Of a stretch of 64,000 nucleotides of DNA, positions 13,141 to 25,639 are shown piece after piece. The stretch spans positions 1,116,001 to 1,180,000 of the forward strand of contig JBBMOL010000180.1 in NCBI GenBank assembly GCA_037954665.1, in the 5' to 3' direction. The stretch comes from Laguncularia racemosa. Its lineage: Eukaryota; Streptophyta; Magnoliopsida; Myrtales; Combretaceae. The position numbers and the translations under genes were made by a program. The stretch's first letter is position 1. Each line of letters starts with the position of its first letter. A model generated the notes under the pieces. The model saw only the letters and a program-made list of their open reading frames with translations, was not told the DNA's origin and searched no databases.

Positions 13141-13524
13141 AGTGTAGCTTGCTTATGGATAAAAAAAAAAAAATTAAGTGTCTAATAGGGGAAGTTTCCC
13201 CCCTTTCATTCCTAAGGCAAAGTATAGAACCCCCCTCTTTATTTTCTCTTTCTTCAACCTTAGGTTCCCATCTTATGAAACACTAAGTGCCATCGGTAGG
13301 CTAGTGCTCCTATGTATCTCTTTTGTCCATGCAGGTCTAAAAGAAATCCTTCTTGATCATCGAGTAAAGCCATTCATTTCAGCAAGAAGGCACTATTGGT
13401 ACACGACCATCAAAATATGCCATTATCTCTTTACCTCTGTCACTAATCCCACTATGTGACTTAGTCTTTCTAGTGTCTTTATCATTACAAGTGATAGCAA
13501 TGATTAAGGCTAATCACTACCACT

Positions 13525-13542
13525 TGGGGGAGGAGAGAAGGG
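13525..13542 (+). other. Polypurine tract-like sequence
   Basis: TGGGGGAGGAGAGAAGGG is almost pure purine and lies just past the antisense ORF. In LTR elements such a tract primes plus-strand DNA and directly precedes the 3' LTR. Here the following sequence does not match the 5' LTR, so the 3' LTR is missing from this spot or displaced. A similar GGGGGAGGAATG word at about 11067 is a weaker alternative. Confidence 0.4.
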
Positions 13543-14352
13543 TGTTGAGAGCTTCCTAATGGCTTCACTACTTGCAAAGACAAATGAACATAGATTAGTC
13601 TTGTAATGGAGTTAATTAATTAATTTTATAATTTTGTAAGTTAAACATAGTTTGTAAATAAGATGGTGTATTCTTATTTATTGAGCGCACCTGTGTGTAT
13701 ATACATATTTTATATTTATTTTTATTATCTATACTATTTGTACTTATGGGTACAAGTGTATATAATTAATTATGGACTTATGTCCAATATAATACATACA
13801 TACATACACACATATATATACATGATTACAGTTGTATATTTGATACTAGGTTTATTTATTGAGTGTACTGTATATTTAACATCGGCATTTTCAATTCTCA
13901 CATCTAATATTGTAATAATTATAGGTTTATATCTAGTGCCATGCTCATTAGGCACATGCTTGTCTAATGTATGTTTCGAATCTCTGGGTGTGTTATTATC
14001 TCCAGGTTTCGATATTTTTACATATTTTCTAGTAAATCCCAATTCCCAATTGGGTCATAGAGTTACGATCTCAAGTTAACATGCATAAATACATATGCTT
14101 AGAAATCTTTATATTAAAACAGGCTTTGCTCAAACAATTTTATACATTTATATTTACGGTCACATGTGTATATGCCTATAATTATATTCACCATTAATGA
14201 TGTGTGCATTATTTCCAAATTATAGGTTGCAATTGTAATTAGCTTTACGTGTTCCATATGTTCAATATATTCGCATACAAGTGTAATATCTTTTGTCTTT
14301 AACATATAAATATACATGTCAACTATATATATTTACATTATATATATATACA
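13543..14352. other. Unassigned AT-rich DNA left of hAT-A
   Basis: Rich in TATATA and GTATAT words. No protein domain is seen in any frame. The 13663-14079 open frame is hydrophobic low-complexity and unsupported. If the Tat-like element runs to 27131, this is part of its 3' non-coding region. Confidence 0.5.
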
Positions 14353-15364
14353 TAGGCCAATGGGTTGGCCCGCCCCAACCCACACTAGCTTGTAGGTCGA
14401 AGTAGGCTGGATCGCGATGGCCTACACCTTAGGTGGTTTGTAACATCTATCCTAGCCCACATCACTGGCCAACATGGACCGGCTCGCCAACCCACAAGAA
14501 GCCTTTTTTAAAAAAAATTATGTTACAAAATTACAAAGTCCTTATCATCAACTCTTTTTTCCTTCGTCGCTTGTCATTTTCTTTTTGCAACCATTTCATT
14601 TCTTTGACTTTAAGGTAATATTGACTCTCTTTTTTTCTTCCATATTCCTCTATTATTAGTTAGGGTCTCATCCTTTCTTTTCTAAGATTTTAAATATCCA
14701 ACATCCATCTAATATCGAATTAGGTTAGGCTAGCTTATTTTTAAGTTAGTTTGAACTAGATGTTATTCAATGTATAGCACCACAAGCAAATTGTTCTCTC
14801 TTTAGAAAAAAAAAAGTATTATTTGGATAATTTCATGGCCTTAGTCTAAGCCCCATTAAAGTACTAATTATTGATTCAATTTGAATTTGGAAGATCAATT
14901 GTTTATTCAATCAAAATTGATACTTTGTAAGAACACAATTAATTACTCTAAGATTTTGTCCAATTTTAAAATTTGAAAATAAAACCAAGGTTAAAGTATA
15001 GTTAGGGCTTCACACTCACACTCACACCCTTTCAATCTACACTTACTTGACCTTAAATCTCACACGATAAAGAACAAAACAATCTCAAATAATAATTAAA
15101 TAAATGTAGCAATTATCACAGTCTTTTTCACTAATTATACAAGAAAACAAAGTCAATAATAAAGGAAATAAAATCAGACATATAAATCAATCATCATCAT
15201 CAACAACAACAACCAGATTGGAGTCTCCCTTTGATGAAGTAGTCCCACTCCCAATGTCTTCTTCTCCATCTACAATTTATCAAATTACACATATAATTAG
15301 ATGTTAAAAGCTTGAAATAACACATTAAAAGAAAATATTACCAAAAGAATAAAAAACAAAAATC

Positions 15365-17478
15365 ACCTTCACAAACAAATCCTTATAACCAATTATGTGT
15401 ACAAATTAAAGCTTTCACATTTGGTGGGAGCATAGAATTGCAATACTTATTAAGTACACAAGCACCAAAATTGAAAGTTGACTTAGATGCTGCAATGGTA
15501 ATTGGAATGCTGAGCACATCAAAGGCAATGATGCACAAATCAGGATACCTCTAGCTTTGAGTCTTTCCACATTGTAATACATCCAATTCTAAATAGAAGT
15601 CTATATCCATTATTAGCTCATCTAAATAAATATCTAAGGAAGACTTACCAGAACTCTGTACTTCTACTTGATGGTACTCTTAAATTATTAAGGAAAAAAT
15701 AATTAAATACAAATATATAATATTACAAAAAAAAATCATCTAAAAATAAATGAAGTTGTTATTTAACTTATATCCAAAGTAGCAAGATCCATCGCCAAAG
15801 CTTTTCCAAAATTCAAGTGTCATGGTGTTGCTCCTTTTCCGCCACCTCCAAATGTGTCTTATGCTTGAGAACATAATCCAACTTGATGACTTCTAAATAT
15901 GTGATCTATTTTGCTCTTCTCATATTCTCCAAAGAGCTTATATAGCTTGCTCTTTATGTTAGCCAATATCTCTTCACAAGTGAGGAGATCAATTTTATTA
16001 AAGCAGAACTTCAAAAAATTAAACTTAATCCAATGATCAAAGACTACTCCCAGTGTAAGGAATTCCCTCCAATATTTATCAAACTTTTGTTTCATTTTAA
16101 TACACAGCTCCTTATGACATGATCTTCACTATTGACTTTTTCATTCAACAAACATTTAATTCTCCATACTTGCAAAAAATAGTAGTTTGAAGTTGGATAC
16201 AAGGATCCCGACATCAAATTGGTGATAGTATAAAAAGGGCACAAAAACTTACAAATCTTTTTTACTCTTCTCAACTCATTTATGGTTGGACAATACTTGT
16301 AATGAGAATTATTCGATTGAAAGCAATAAATAGCACATTGATACCTAAGTGTGCTATCAAGCATAAAGTAAGTGGAATTCCATCTAGTAGCTATATCCAA
16401 ATGCAAACCAATACCGGTATCAATGCCGCCAACCTATTGAACACACTCCAAAAAATGTTTCATTCTACCGTCGAAGCTCTTAAAATACTTTATACTCTCT
16501 CTTATTTTATGCAACGCTTCACTACTTACCGTCAACCCCTCTTTAACAATGAAATGAAGAATATGAGCATAACATCTAACATGGAAAAACTCATCACCAC
16601 ATAACAAACTATGTTATAAGTTCAATTGCTCTTTCAAGAAATCTTGCATGCAATCATTTGCAAATGCATTATCTAAAGTAAGGGAGAATATCTTTCTATC
16701 TATGCTCCAATCTTTAAAAAATTTAAATACTTTCTTGAACAACTCAAAACTTGAGTAAGGAAGCATTTTACAAAAAGAAAGAATTTTATTATTAAGTTTC
16801 CAATTACCATCCACATAATGTCTAGTCAAACAAATATATCCTTCACTAGTGGAGGCAGTCTATACATTAAAAGTCAAACACACTCTCCCTAGAATTTTTT
16901 GTAAAATTTGTTTTAAATTATCCTTTTGAGTCAAATATAAATTCTAAACATCTGATATAGGAGTTTTCCTAGAAATTGACTTATAATCAGGATTATATAG
17001 CCTTATAAATTGTATGATCCTTCTATACTCAACAAATGAAAATAGAAAATCATGTTCAATAATAACCATGGACATTATCTCATGAGCAACTTTAGGATCT
17101 AGTTTTCTTAACCTTAACTTACCAGCATGATCAATTATCATATCACCAACATTATTATAACTAGGAACTTGACTCAAATGACACTTTCCCATATGTTGAG
17201 GTAAGGTTGAAGTTCCATCTAAATGCCTCCTACTAACATATTTCTTCCAATATGCTTTACATTTGACTCTATTTTTACCATCTTTCCCCCACATCTATTC
17301 TTGCAAATACATCCCAAATGTGAGAAGTAAAACTACTTACTCAACCCTTCTTACTTGCAGGTTCTTCAAGTTGAGAAGATCCTACTGGTACATTAGCATT
17401 ACGCTCACCAACTTTGAACACATCATCTACATTAATAGGTTGTATTATATTTGTAGTCTCACTACTTGTAAGATTCAT
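15365..17478 (-). pseudogene. hAT transposase pseudogene of hAT-A
   Basis: Minus strand. The N-terminus at about 17478 reads MNLTSSETTNI. A BED zinc finger follows (about 17320-17190: VKCKAYWKKYVS, then LPQHMGKC); the second Cys of the CX2C pair is Tyr. The core comes next: MIIEHDFLFSFVEY (17090-17030), FSLTLDNAFAND (about 16680, catalytic-Asp region of the RNase-H fold), and LDIATRWNSTYFMLDS (16403-16355). The C-terminal dimerisation domain is at about 15640-15370 ([20 protein letters not shown] and [14 protein letters not shown]). Stops and frameshifts interrupt it, so it is inactive. It would cut and paste the element. Confidence 0.85.
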
Positions 17479-18769
17479 TCTAAAACTACATCAAAAAAGA
17501 AAATATGAGAATATAAAATTACAAATATAGCAAATAAACCTAGCCAAATGGGAAATACAATACAACCTAGCCAATGTTAGCTTATTATTATAATAAAAAG
17601 GTTTTCAACTTGTGAAACTTCCTATTTTCACTTCAAGCAAACTTCCAAATATTGATGTCAATTAAAGCTAGAACACAACAAATATGGACATAAATTAATG
17701 TCAATTAATGCAAGCAAGCACTTAGTTAATGTCAAGAGGCATAAATATTGATTATGCAAACAATACTATTCTTACTCTAATCATGCAAAAAAATAACTTT
17801 TATGATGAAATATGATATTGATATGCTCAAATATCATATGATCATACAATGGGAGTTAAGCTGAAGCTCAATTCAATGGGAGTTGACAGACTTACAGAAA
17901 CATCAACTTGAGCTAGAGGAGCAGTTTGCTTATAGTTGTGACTACCCTTTGTGATGAATGCATTTATTTAATACCCTTTACTTGCTATAGATTTATCACA
18001 AATATTTTTTTGCAGGACTTATCGCAAATATTTTTTGTAAGACTTATAAATATTTTTTGCTATAGATTTATCGCAAATATTTAATACCCTTTACTTCTAT
18101 TTAAGCAATATTACGATTATATTAAAAATTAACCAATGGATTTTTTTAACTCTTGTAGCATGTTTTTATACTACCCTATACTCTTCAATGTCCTTAACTA
18201 GTTATTTAATTTCACTAACGTTGTAAAATTGTTAGGGGACAAGTGTGAAAATGGTGTGATAACACCAAACCCGAACCCAAAGCCCTACCCACCAATTAGA
18301 CGGCCAAACCTCTAAACCCCAAATTGCAACTCTAAACCCAAACCCCAAATCCAACTCCAAGCCCTAACTCACTAAAACCCCACTCCACTTCCACATAGGC
18401 CATAACCACAGCACAACAGTTGGCTGACTAAAAAAAAAAACACAACTAGATGACATGAGGACTCACCACAATGAGGTATGAATGACTGACGGTGATGACT
18501 ATGGAGTAGCTAACGAGAGGAGGACAATGATGAGATGACAACGAGGAGTTCCAGACAACGATGGGTAGGTGGGTGGCTATAGACTAGTGGCCGGTGGATT
18601 GGCAACTTGTAGTGTTGACCAGTGGATCAGCAACTAAGGAGTGGCGAGTGGGGATGTCAGTGGGATGGGTTTTATCGAGTTCCACACTCACTCGTTCCAC
18701 TAAAAACCCTATAGGGTTTGGGAAGGATAATAGGACAAATGTTAAACCCGTTGGAATCCAAAACCCATT

Positions 18770-18771
<2 letters not shown>

Positions 18772-18819
<48 letters not shown>
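18772..18819. repeat. (AT)n microsatellite
   Basis: Pure AT dinucleotide run inside the left end of hAT-B. Confidence 0.95.
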
Positions 18820-18821
<2 letters not shown>

Positions 18822-18954
18822 AGTTAATAAATATTATCGTATATTTAATAAAAAAAATTTAAAATTTAGGATGGCTTTACCCACTATTATACTGCTTATG
18901 ACAATATTAAAAAGAAATATTAAAGGGATTAAAAGAAAAAAAAATACACAATAA

Positions 18955-19110
18955 GACACACACACAAACACACATTGAGACACAACAGTACCTACACAGA
19001 CACACAGCACACTAAGACACGACACCGAACACCCACATAGACACGACACACCACACACACTAAGACATACACATAGACACGAGACACCCACACAAACACT
19101 GTGACACACA
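18955..19110. repeat. CACA-rich low-complexity tract
   Basis: Irregular repeats of GACACAC / ACACAGACAC within the left subterminal region of hAT-B. The minus-strand open frame over it (18834-19214) is a Cys/Val-rich artefact of the simple repeat. Confidence 0.8.
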
Positions 19111-20470
19111 CCGAAACACCCACATCCACGGTCCACTCTTAACTTACGGTCACGGTCCACTTCCACTCGACTTCTACGGTCTACCTCCACTCGAAATTTA
19201 GTCTTACACCTCACAAATCACATAGACAAACACACACTTTTGACGAAAAAAAATCAAGATGCTACTGTAAAAACCCTAGGTTTAGCTAGAACTGGAACTC
19301 AACTTGATCTCATTCTCGTCATCGCCCTCCTCCTGTGTAAGCTGTCGTCGCCCGTCGCATGCATCGGCTCAATCTCATTTATCTGTCTTCTATCGTCTGT
19401 CGCACAGTCGCACACACTGACCACCATTACACTCACTCGTACCGTCTCACGGATCGACTCGACTCTCGATCTCATCTAACTTTTGTCATCTACACCGGCC
19501 ACTGTCGCACTCGTACGCATCGGCACACGTATCATCTATTGTTTGTCATCTGTCGCAGCCACCATCGCACTTGCATGCACTGACGCACGCATCGTCTCGA
19601 GCTTGGTTGTCCTCTATCGTCTGTTGCGACCACCATCGCACTCACAAGTCGCATGCAGATAAGTAAGTTGTTCGTAAGTTGTGGTCCATTTTGTGGTTTA
19701 TTTGTATATGTGGGCATGTGTGTCCATGCAAGGATATGTGTTTGTTGTAGTGTTGTTCATCTTTTGTCTAATGTCATCTAACTATGATCTTTATAGTCTA
19801 ATGGTGATTTCCAAATAAGATAAATTAAATTCAAATTTCTCCTTCTAATTAAACTCACCAAAGAAAAAGAAAATAAATTAATTAGTAAGCCAATTTCGTC
19901 TTGCATTTTTAAGAAAAAATTGTGAGCCCTTCTTGACTAAATAGAATTGAATGTTTTCTCCAACTACAATACAACTTTTCTTCTCAAAAAATACTTCAAC
20001 ATTATTAGGATATCCAAAAAATCTCATTTACCTTAGAAAAAATTAAAATAAATAAATACTTGTATTGTAGTAAGATGATTAGGATAAGAGAGAAAGATCC
20101 TATGAATTTATGACTTTGTTCTTGATACAACTACTATGTTAGTACTACTCCTAATTGATATAAACTTTTGTTCTTAAGTTGTTAGTTGATTTTGTAATGT
20201 TAGATGTTCTTCACCTGTGTCCAATCTCATCTAACTATCAAATATTTTTGTGTCAAAATATATTTAATATGTGATGGTCATAAATAATGAATTTTGTACT
20301 TTTTGAATTATATCTCATAATTATCCAACCATATCTTATGCCTTTGAATTTATAATGCGAGAATTAAAGTTCCTGAGAGAATTGAAGTTCACCTTAGTTT
20401 ACATATTTTCTATGATTTCTATGGATAAGTTGATGAATTTTATTTTTGTTTACTTTTATATAATATAGAA

Positions 20471-22569
20471 ATGGACGAATTTGATATGCCCATTGATGCA
20501 CATCCCATTGATGTTGAGGAAGAGGAAGGTCCATTACCATTACTCGAATCTGAAACAAAAGCATCGGCAACAAATCCCACAAGCACAACAAGTTCTCAAG
20601 TAGGAAGCAATGCCGATCAACGTGATAATCCCAATAAACGTAAGTTGACTTCTCTTGTATGGAATGATATGGTAAGAAAAACGGTTAATGGGGAGGATGT
20701 TGCTATCTTTGATCATTGTTCCAAAACACTAAAAGTAGGTAGTAAACAAGGAACTAAGCATCTGCGTAATCATTTGGAGAAGTGTACACAAATGAAGAAG
20801 CAGAAAGCATAAGGCAATGCCTATTATCCATTGAGAAATGACAAAATGAGAATGAGAGTTGTTTAAACATAAGAAATTGGACTTTCAATGAAGATATTTG
20901 AAGGCAAAGACTTGCAAAGGCAATAATTGTTCATGAATACCCCATTTCAATAGTTGAGCATGAGTATTTCAAGGATTTTCTTGAAAGTATGCAACCACTT
21001 TTTAAGCATGTTAGTCGGAATACCATGAAAAAGGAAATCATGAAATCTATAATGAGGAGAAGGAAAAATTGAGAGTGTTGTTGAAAGCACTAAATTCTCG
21101 AGTTGCGGTAACAACAGATTTATGGATATCAAATCAAAAAAAGGGGTACATGACTATCACAGCACACTTCATTAATCATAATTGGAGACTTCAAAATCGA
21201 CTCATGGAGTAAGATTCTTTACTTATATTATCTTTTCATAATCAATAATGGAAAATTATCTTATATTGAGGTTTTTTATATTTTCATGCAGTTTTTTGTA
21301 TGTTTCAACGCCACACACAAATGAGGTGCTTGCCGATTGTTTGTTTAACTCGTTGATGAGATGGGGATTAGATAAAAAAAATTATTTGCAATTACTATAG
21401 ATAATTGTTCTACGAATGATGCAATGATTACAACTTTGACCATGAAACTAAGAAGAGATAAGTTAATTCTTCGGGGAAAGGTCCTGCACATGCGTTGTTG
21501 TGCGCATATTTTAAACTTAATTGTGAAGGAGGGTGTGGCCATGATAGAAAGTGCGATTGAGAAGTTTCGTGATAGTGTTGCATTTTGGTCGACGACACCA
21601 TCAAGAGTCAAGAAATTTAGAGAAGCATGTAAGCAATTGGATATTCCATATGATAGAAAGCTTACCTTAGATTGCAAAACTCAGTGGAACTCTACATATG
21701 ACATGTTGATGATAGCCATTGGATACAAAGAAGTTTTTTATAGAGTTCAATTTATGGATAGACATTATAAATGTCTTCCCACCAATGATGATTAGGAGGC
21801 AACAGAAGCAATTTGCCAGAAGTTAGTGATCTTTTATGAGGTAACCAATATTTTTTTTGGTACCCAATATCCAACTACAAATTATTATTTTGAAAAGGTT
21901 TTTGAGATTAGAGAATCATTGGTTGAATGGAAAGGCTCTTCAGATGTGAATACTAGAATGATGGTGGGAAAAATGTTTGATAAGTTTGAAAAATATTAGG
22001 GGTGATGTACACATCATTATGGCTGTTTGTACTATTTTGGATCCACGTTTTAAGATGAAGGCCGTGGATTTTGTGTTTCCTTCTATTTATGAAGTAAATG
22101 CATCTGTAGAGATTCAAAATGTTAGAAACATTAGTTACTAGTTAGTTCATGAATATCAATCAAAGGGTAGATCTTGACTTTCTAAAAGTTTGAATAGTAG
22201 TAGTAGTAGTAGTAGCAGTTCTTCTAGGAACACTTCAGCAACTACTCAAACTATTCCTTTCAATTCTTCAAGAAAATCAAGGTTGGTGCAATTCTTGAGC
22301 ACTATTAATACTGATGGCCAAGTCAAGTCGGAATTGGATCACTATTTAGAAGAAGTTGTGTTACCTCAGACTGATGATTTTGATATTCTTAGCTGGTGGA
22401 AAGTAAATGGAATTAAATATCCTACATTATAAGAACTAGCTAAAGATATGTTGGCTATTCCTGTGTCTACAGTTGCTTCTGAGTCTGCATTTAGTACTAG
22501 TGGACGAGTAATTAGCTCACATAGAAGCAAACTAAATCCTGATACAATAGAAGCATTGATGTGCAGTTA
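20471..22569 (+). pseudogene. hAT transposase pseudogene of hAT-B
   Basis: 20471-20812 has an acidic start (MDEFDMPIDAHPID) and a BED zinc finger (SLVWNDMV, then FDHCSK, then GTKHLRNHLEKC) with one Cys of the first pair lost. The core pieces follow in changing frames: RVAVTTDLWISNQKKGY near 21110, the 21424-21795 piece with HMRCCAHILNLIVKEG and LDCKTQWNSTYDML, and DPRFKMKAVDF-like sequence near 22040. The dimerisation domain is in 22190-22569 (DILSWWKVNGIKYPTL, then VSTVASESAFSTSGRVISS). A serine run coded by AGT repeats lies at 22192-22215. Stops at 20812, 21795 and 22432 make it non-functional. Confidence 0.85.
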
Positions 22570-24146
22570 AAGTTGGTTATCAAATGAGATGAGAAGTAAA
22601 AATTTTGATTATACAATAATAAGTTCTTTTATACATGGAGCAACTATTATTTACATAATCTCTAATGTGTTTTATGGGGTTTTTTCCCCCTTTCGATAGG
22701 TTCAAAGATAAATGATGAAGAAGATGGGATTTGAAGACTATGAGAATCAATTGTCAAGTAAGAATTCCCAAAAATATAAGATTAATGTCATTGCTATATG
22801 TGTTTAGAATTTTTCTATTTCTATTAAGACTTGTTAACTATATTTTTTTTTTGTATTATTTATTAAGTTATACGATTGGTCTGGTGATTTTATTTTATTA
22901 TAATTAAAAATATTTTTACGTCGGCAACTTTATTTATCAACATGTAGATTTTCAAATAATATTAAAATACATATAATTAAATACATTGAAAGTGCAAATA
23001 TTATTTATTTTCAAGAACATAAGCTATATTTTATAAAAATAATCATAATGAATAAGTAAAAATTTTAAACTAATAATAGATTTTTTTTTTAATTCTAACA
23101 GGTTTGGGACGGGTTTTAGGTTACTTATTAAAATCCTATAAGGTTTGGGATAGGTAGCGGGTATTTCATAAAAAACCCTATAGGGTTTGGGCCGGGTTTG
23201 GGAATCCCCATAGGATAATGGGATGGGTAACAGGATTACTAATCCCGGCCCAAACCCATCCTGTTTACATCTCTAATGGCGAGTGGTGACTGGTACTATT
23301 AATGAGTCAACGACGACGAGTGGAGTGAGATGAGAGAGAAGACAAAGAATTGAAACTTTGAAAATTGAAAGTGGTTTGGACATTTTGATCTGCTGGTCTT
23401 CTGATCTGCTGAAGCTGAACTTTGAGTCTGAGTGACCTAGTGGCGCCTGTATAGCCTACAAATCTCGTGAGCCAAATTTTTTTAACCCAACTTGCAAAAA
23501 ATTGTAGGTTGGATAGACTAGCCCGTCTCGCATTCCCACCCCTATATACACACACGCATACAGCAATGTAATTTATATGTCAATAAATCTATATCCACGT
23601 CCTGTGTCGTACACATTTATGGGTGTATATATTTTTAGTAGGTAATTCGTATATTTTTCGGGAATACCACTTGTATATATTTATTCTAGATTTGAGTCAT
23701 ATGTAGGCACACATGTATATGTATCAAGCAAAGCCCATCTACACAGACTTAAGCACTGATGTATATATTTTCCCGTTGATAAAAATATTGAAACTTTCCA
23801 TGTATACTTATATATATATATATACCAATTTATTACCCTTATCTCATTTAGCCCTCACCTTCAATTCATAATGTCGTCTTCTTATTTACTATATATATTG
23901 GCTTAAGGTGAAGGGTAAGCCTCTAGATGACAACTAAATAAACCATGAACTTAAGGGCTGTATATAATGTATGTATAGATGTGTACCTACACATATGGAA
24001 TGTAAATATTCAAGGGTCTAGGATTATTTTTCTTGAAAAAAAAAACGAAGATTAAAACTTTATGCTTACCAGTTCAAGAAAAATCAAAACTTTTCCATTC
24101 CTATTTTCGCATGCATGCGTATGCGAGTACATATATATATATATAT

Positions 24147-24191
24147 ACATTAAGTAGGGCAATGGGTATATATATATACATTAAGTAATGC

Positions 24192-24222
<31 letters not shown>

Positions 24223-24293
24223 AACTTTCATAGCATGCATGCAAAAACTATTATGGTACAAGATTCTTTTATACCCATTGCCCTACTTAATGT
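24147..24293. repeat. Perfect 24-bp inverted repeat with about 99-base loop
   Basis: The left arm is 24147-24170 and the right arm 24270-24293. The arms, which contain TTAAGTAGGGCAATGGG and its complement, match at all 24 bases. The loop holds TA repeats and a partial third copy (ACATTAAGTA, 24177-24186). No coding content. Confidence 0.9.
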
Positions 24294-24449
24294 TATTGTC
24301 GTGCTCTAGTGCAGGACTAGGTGAATACAATGCATGTGCCAACATGCATGGAAGAGGAAGATGGAGAATGGGGCATTGTTTATGGGTACTGAAGAATCAG
24401 GGAGAGAAGTGGGGATCGTGAGTCACGGTGTTGACATGCAATAATAGAA

Positions 24450-24599
24450 TTCACAAACATTCAATTCACGCCGAAACACAAACCCCTATTCACAAATATT
24501 CAATTCAAGCCAGAACATAAACCCCCAATTCACAAACATTCAATTCATGCCAGAACACAAACCCCCCAATTCATAAGCATTCAATTCACGTTGGAACCA
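24450..24599. repeat. Tandem repeat, about 38-41 bp x 4
   Basis: Four consecutive units each begin TTCA(C/T)AA, followed by CATTCAATTCA or ATATTCAATTCA, and the first three end in a run of C (AAACCCC). Units differ by a few bases each. This is a minisatellite-like array in non-coding DNA. Confidence 0.9.
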
Positions 24600-25639
24600 T
24601 AATAATAATAATTAAAAAAAAGGACAAAAAAAACCCTGCAATGACAACAAGAAGAACCTGCAATAACCGCGAGATGTAAACTCTATTAGGAGTAGAGATG
24701 TTTTAGGATACCGAATCTCAACAATTCCACAACTAACAATTGCCCAATCAGGAACAACGTTGTCATTAATCATGCTCTGGCCACGTAGCTACAATGCATC
24801 CACTAGACTTTGATTCCTATCTCCTTAGAACTCAAGGATACAAATATATAACCTATAGAACAGATTCTATTCAACCTATATAAAACATTCTAGGTCTCCT
24901 GTATGCAACCTATATAGATTCTATTCAACCTATATAAAACGCATGCAATGAGTTTCGAATTTAGGTCTCTTGTATGCAATATCCATGTCTTTCTAATAGG
25001 CCATTAGCCTACGGTTTGCAATTAGAGGTGCCCCTTTTATTTTATGGTTTGTACTATGCAGACCTTACTTAATATGCATTTAAACCAATGTAAATGGGAC
25101 ACATTCATGTTGTCCATATATATATATATATATATATAAATCACCTACGAAGAACTTTTCACCATCATTAATGGAGCAAAAAAAGCAAGCTTTCATAGAC
25201 CTCAATCATTGAGCTTGCTTTGAGAACTTAAATATAGTAGTACTTTATCTTATCATTCGAGATCTATAAGGAATGATTCAAGTGAAAGAAATGTCTACAC
25301 AAATCCAAAATAGAAAGCAAATCACTTCAAGCCAAATTTATTGATCATCAAAGAAGCTATCATTGATATGTCCACTCTATGCTCCGTGGTATCCAGGAAT
25401 GATGTAATCTTAGTTAGCCAAAGTGACACACCCCATTAAACAGTGTTGTATTTTTGCGCACTAAGAAAAACTTAAATTACTTCACAAGTGCTAGCGCTAG
25501 GCTTCTATACTATGTAAGTATATGCAGCAGTAGTGCAACTATTCCATAAGCGTACATGCTCTAAGTAATTTCCTAACCATTACAAAGGCTTGTCTGATGC
25601 CTAAACCCTTTCAACTTCATTCAAAAGACTTTAATCAAG

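Larger units (their letters stand above)
3088..13542 (+). mobile_element. Decayed Ty3/gypsy LTR retrotransposon, Tat/Ogre-like (recognised body)
   Basis: Seen in order on the plus strand: an LTR (3088-3658), a primer-binding site, gag pieces, protease, reverse transcriptase, a second RNase H, integrase, then an antisense plant-mobile-domain ORF and a purine tract. This order, with gag words such as the WYDNLPPGS stretch, the second plant RNase H (FDSSAGSKG) and an antisense ORF after pol, is that of the Tat lineage. Every domain is interrupted by stops or shifts, so the copy is dead. No 3' LTR follows the purine tract directly. A matching LTR lies at 25640-27131, past nested hAT insertions, and may be the 3' LTR of this same element. 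Confidence 0.85.
18649..23275 (+). mobile_element. hAT transposon hAT-B, nested in hAT-A
   Basis: The left end is TGGGGATGTCAGTGGGATGGG. The right end, read inward on the minus strand, is TAGAGATGTAAACAGGATGGG, so the terminal inverted repeat is visible over about 21 bases. Flanks are GTGGCGAG on the left (18641-18648) and ATGGCGAG on the right (23276-23283), 7 of 8. Moving the boundary one base gives TGGCGAGT (18642-18649 and 23277-23284), 8 of 8. Length is about 4.6 kb. Both ends carry subterminal copies of CCCTATAGGGTTTGGG (18708 and 23183). The transposase is on the plus strand. Confidence 0.85.
14353..23544 (-). mobile_element. hAT transposon hAT-A, split by hAT-B
   Basis: The left end reads TAGGCCAATGGGTTGGCC. 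The right end, read inward on the minus strand, is TAGGGGTGGGAATGCGAGAC. The flanks are TATATACA (14345-14352) and TATACACA (23545-23552), a 7-of-8 match as expected for an 8-bp hAT target duplication. If the right end is set two bases earlier, TATATACA matches 8 of 8. With hAT-B and its duplicated site removed, hAT-A is about 4.56 kb, a normal length. The GC-rich subterminal words (CCCGCCCCAACCC; GACGGGCTAG) are typical of plant hATs. Its transposase is on the minus strand. Confidence 0.8.
23545..25639. other. Unassigned AT-rich DNA right of hAT-A
   Basis: It continues the DNA interrupted by hAT-A. It holds (TA)n runs (24131-24146, 24193-24218, 25118-25138), a 24-bp inverted repeat and a four-unit tandem repeat, listed separately. 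No protein domain was recognised. It may be the variable 3' non-coding part of the Tat-like element. Confidence 0.5.

Noticed and set aside
18834..19214. Cys-rich minus-strand protein
   Set aside because: It is the translation of a CACA simple repeat within hAT-B.
24450..24599. CRISPR array
   Set aside because: The units are directly adjacent without unique spacers and the DNA is plant nuclear; it is a minisatellite.
13566..25532. CACTAC at 13566 and GTAGTG at 25527 as ends of a CACTA transposon
   Set aside because: Similarity inside the ends fades after six or seven bases, the 3-bp flanks (CTT, CAA) do not match, and no CACTA transposase is seen.
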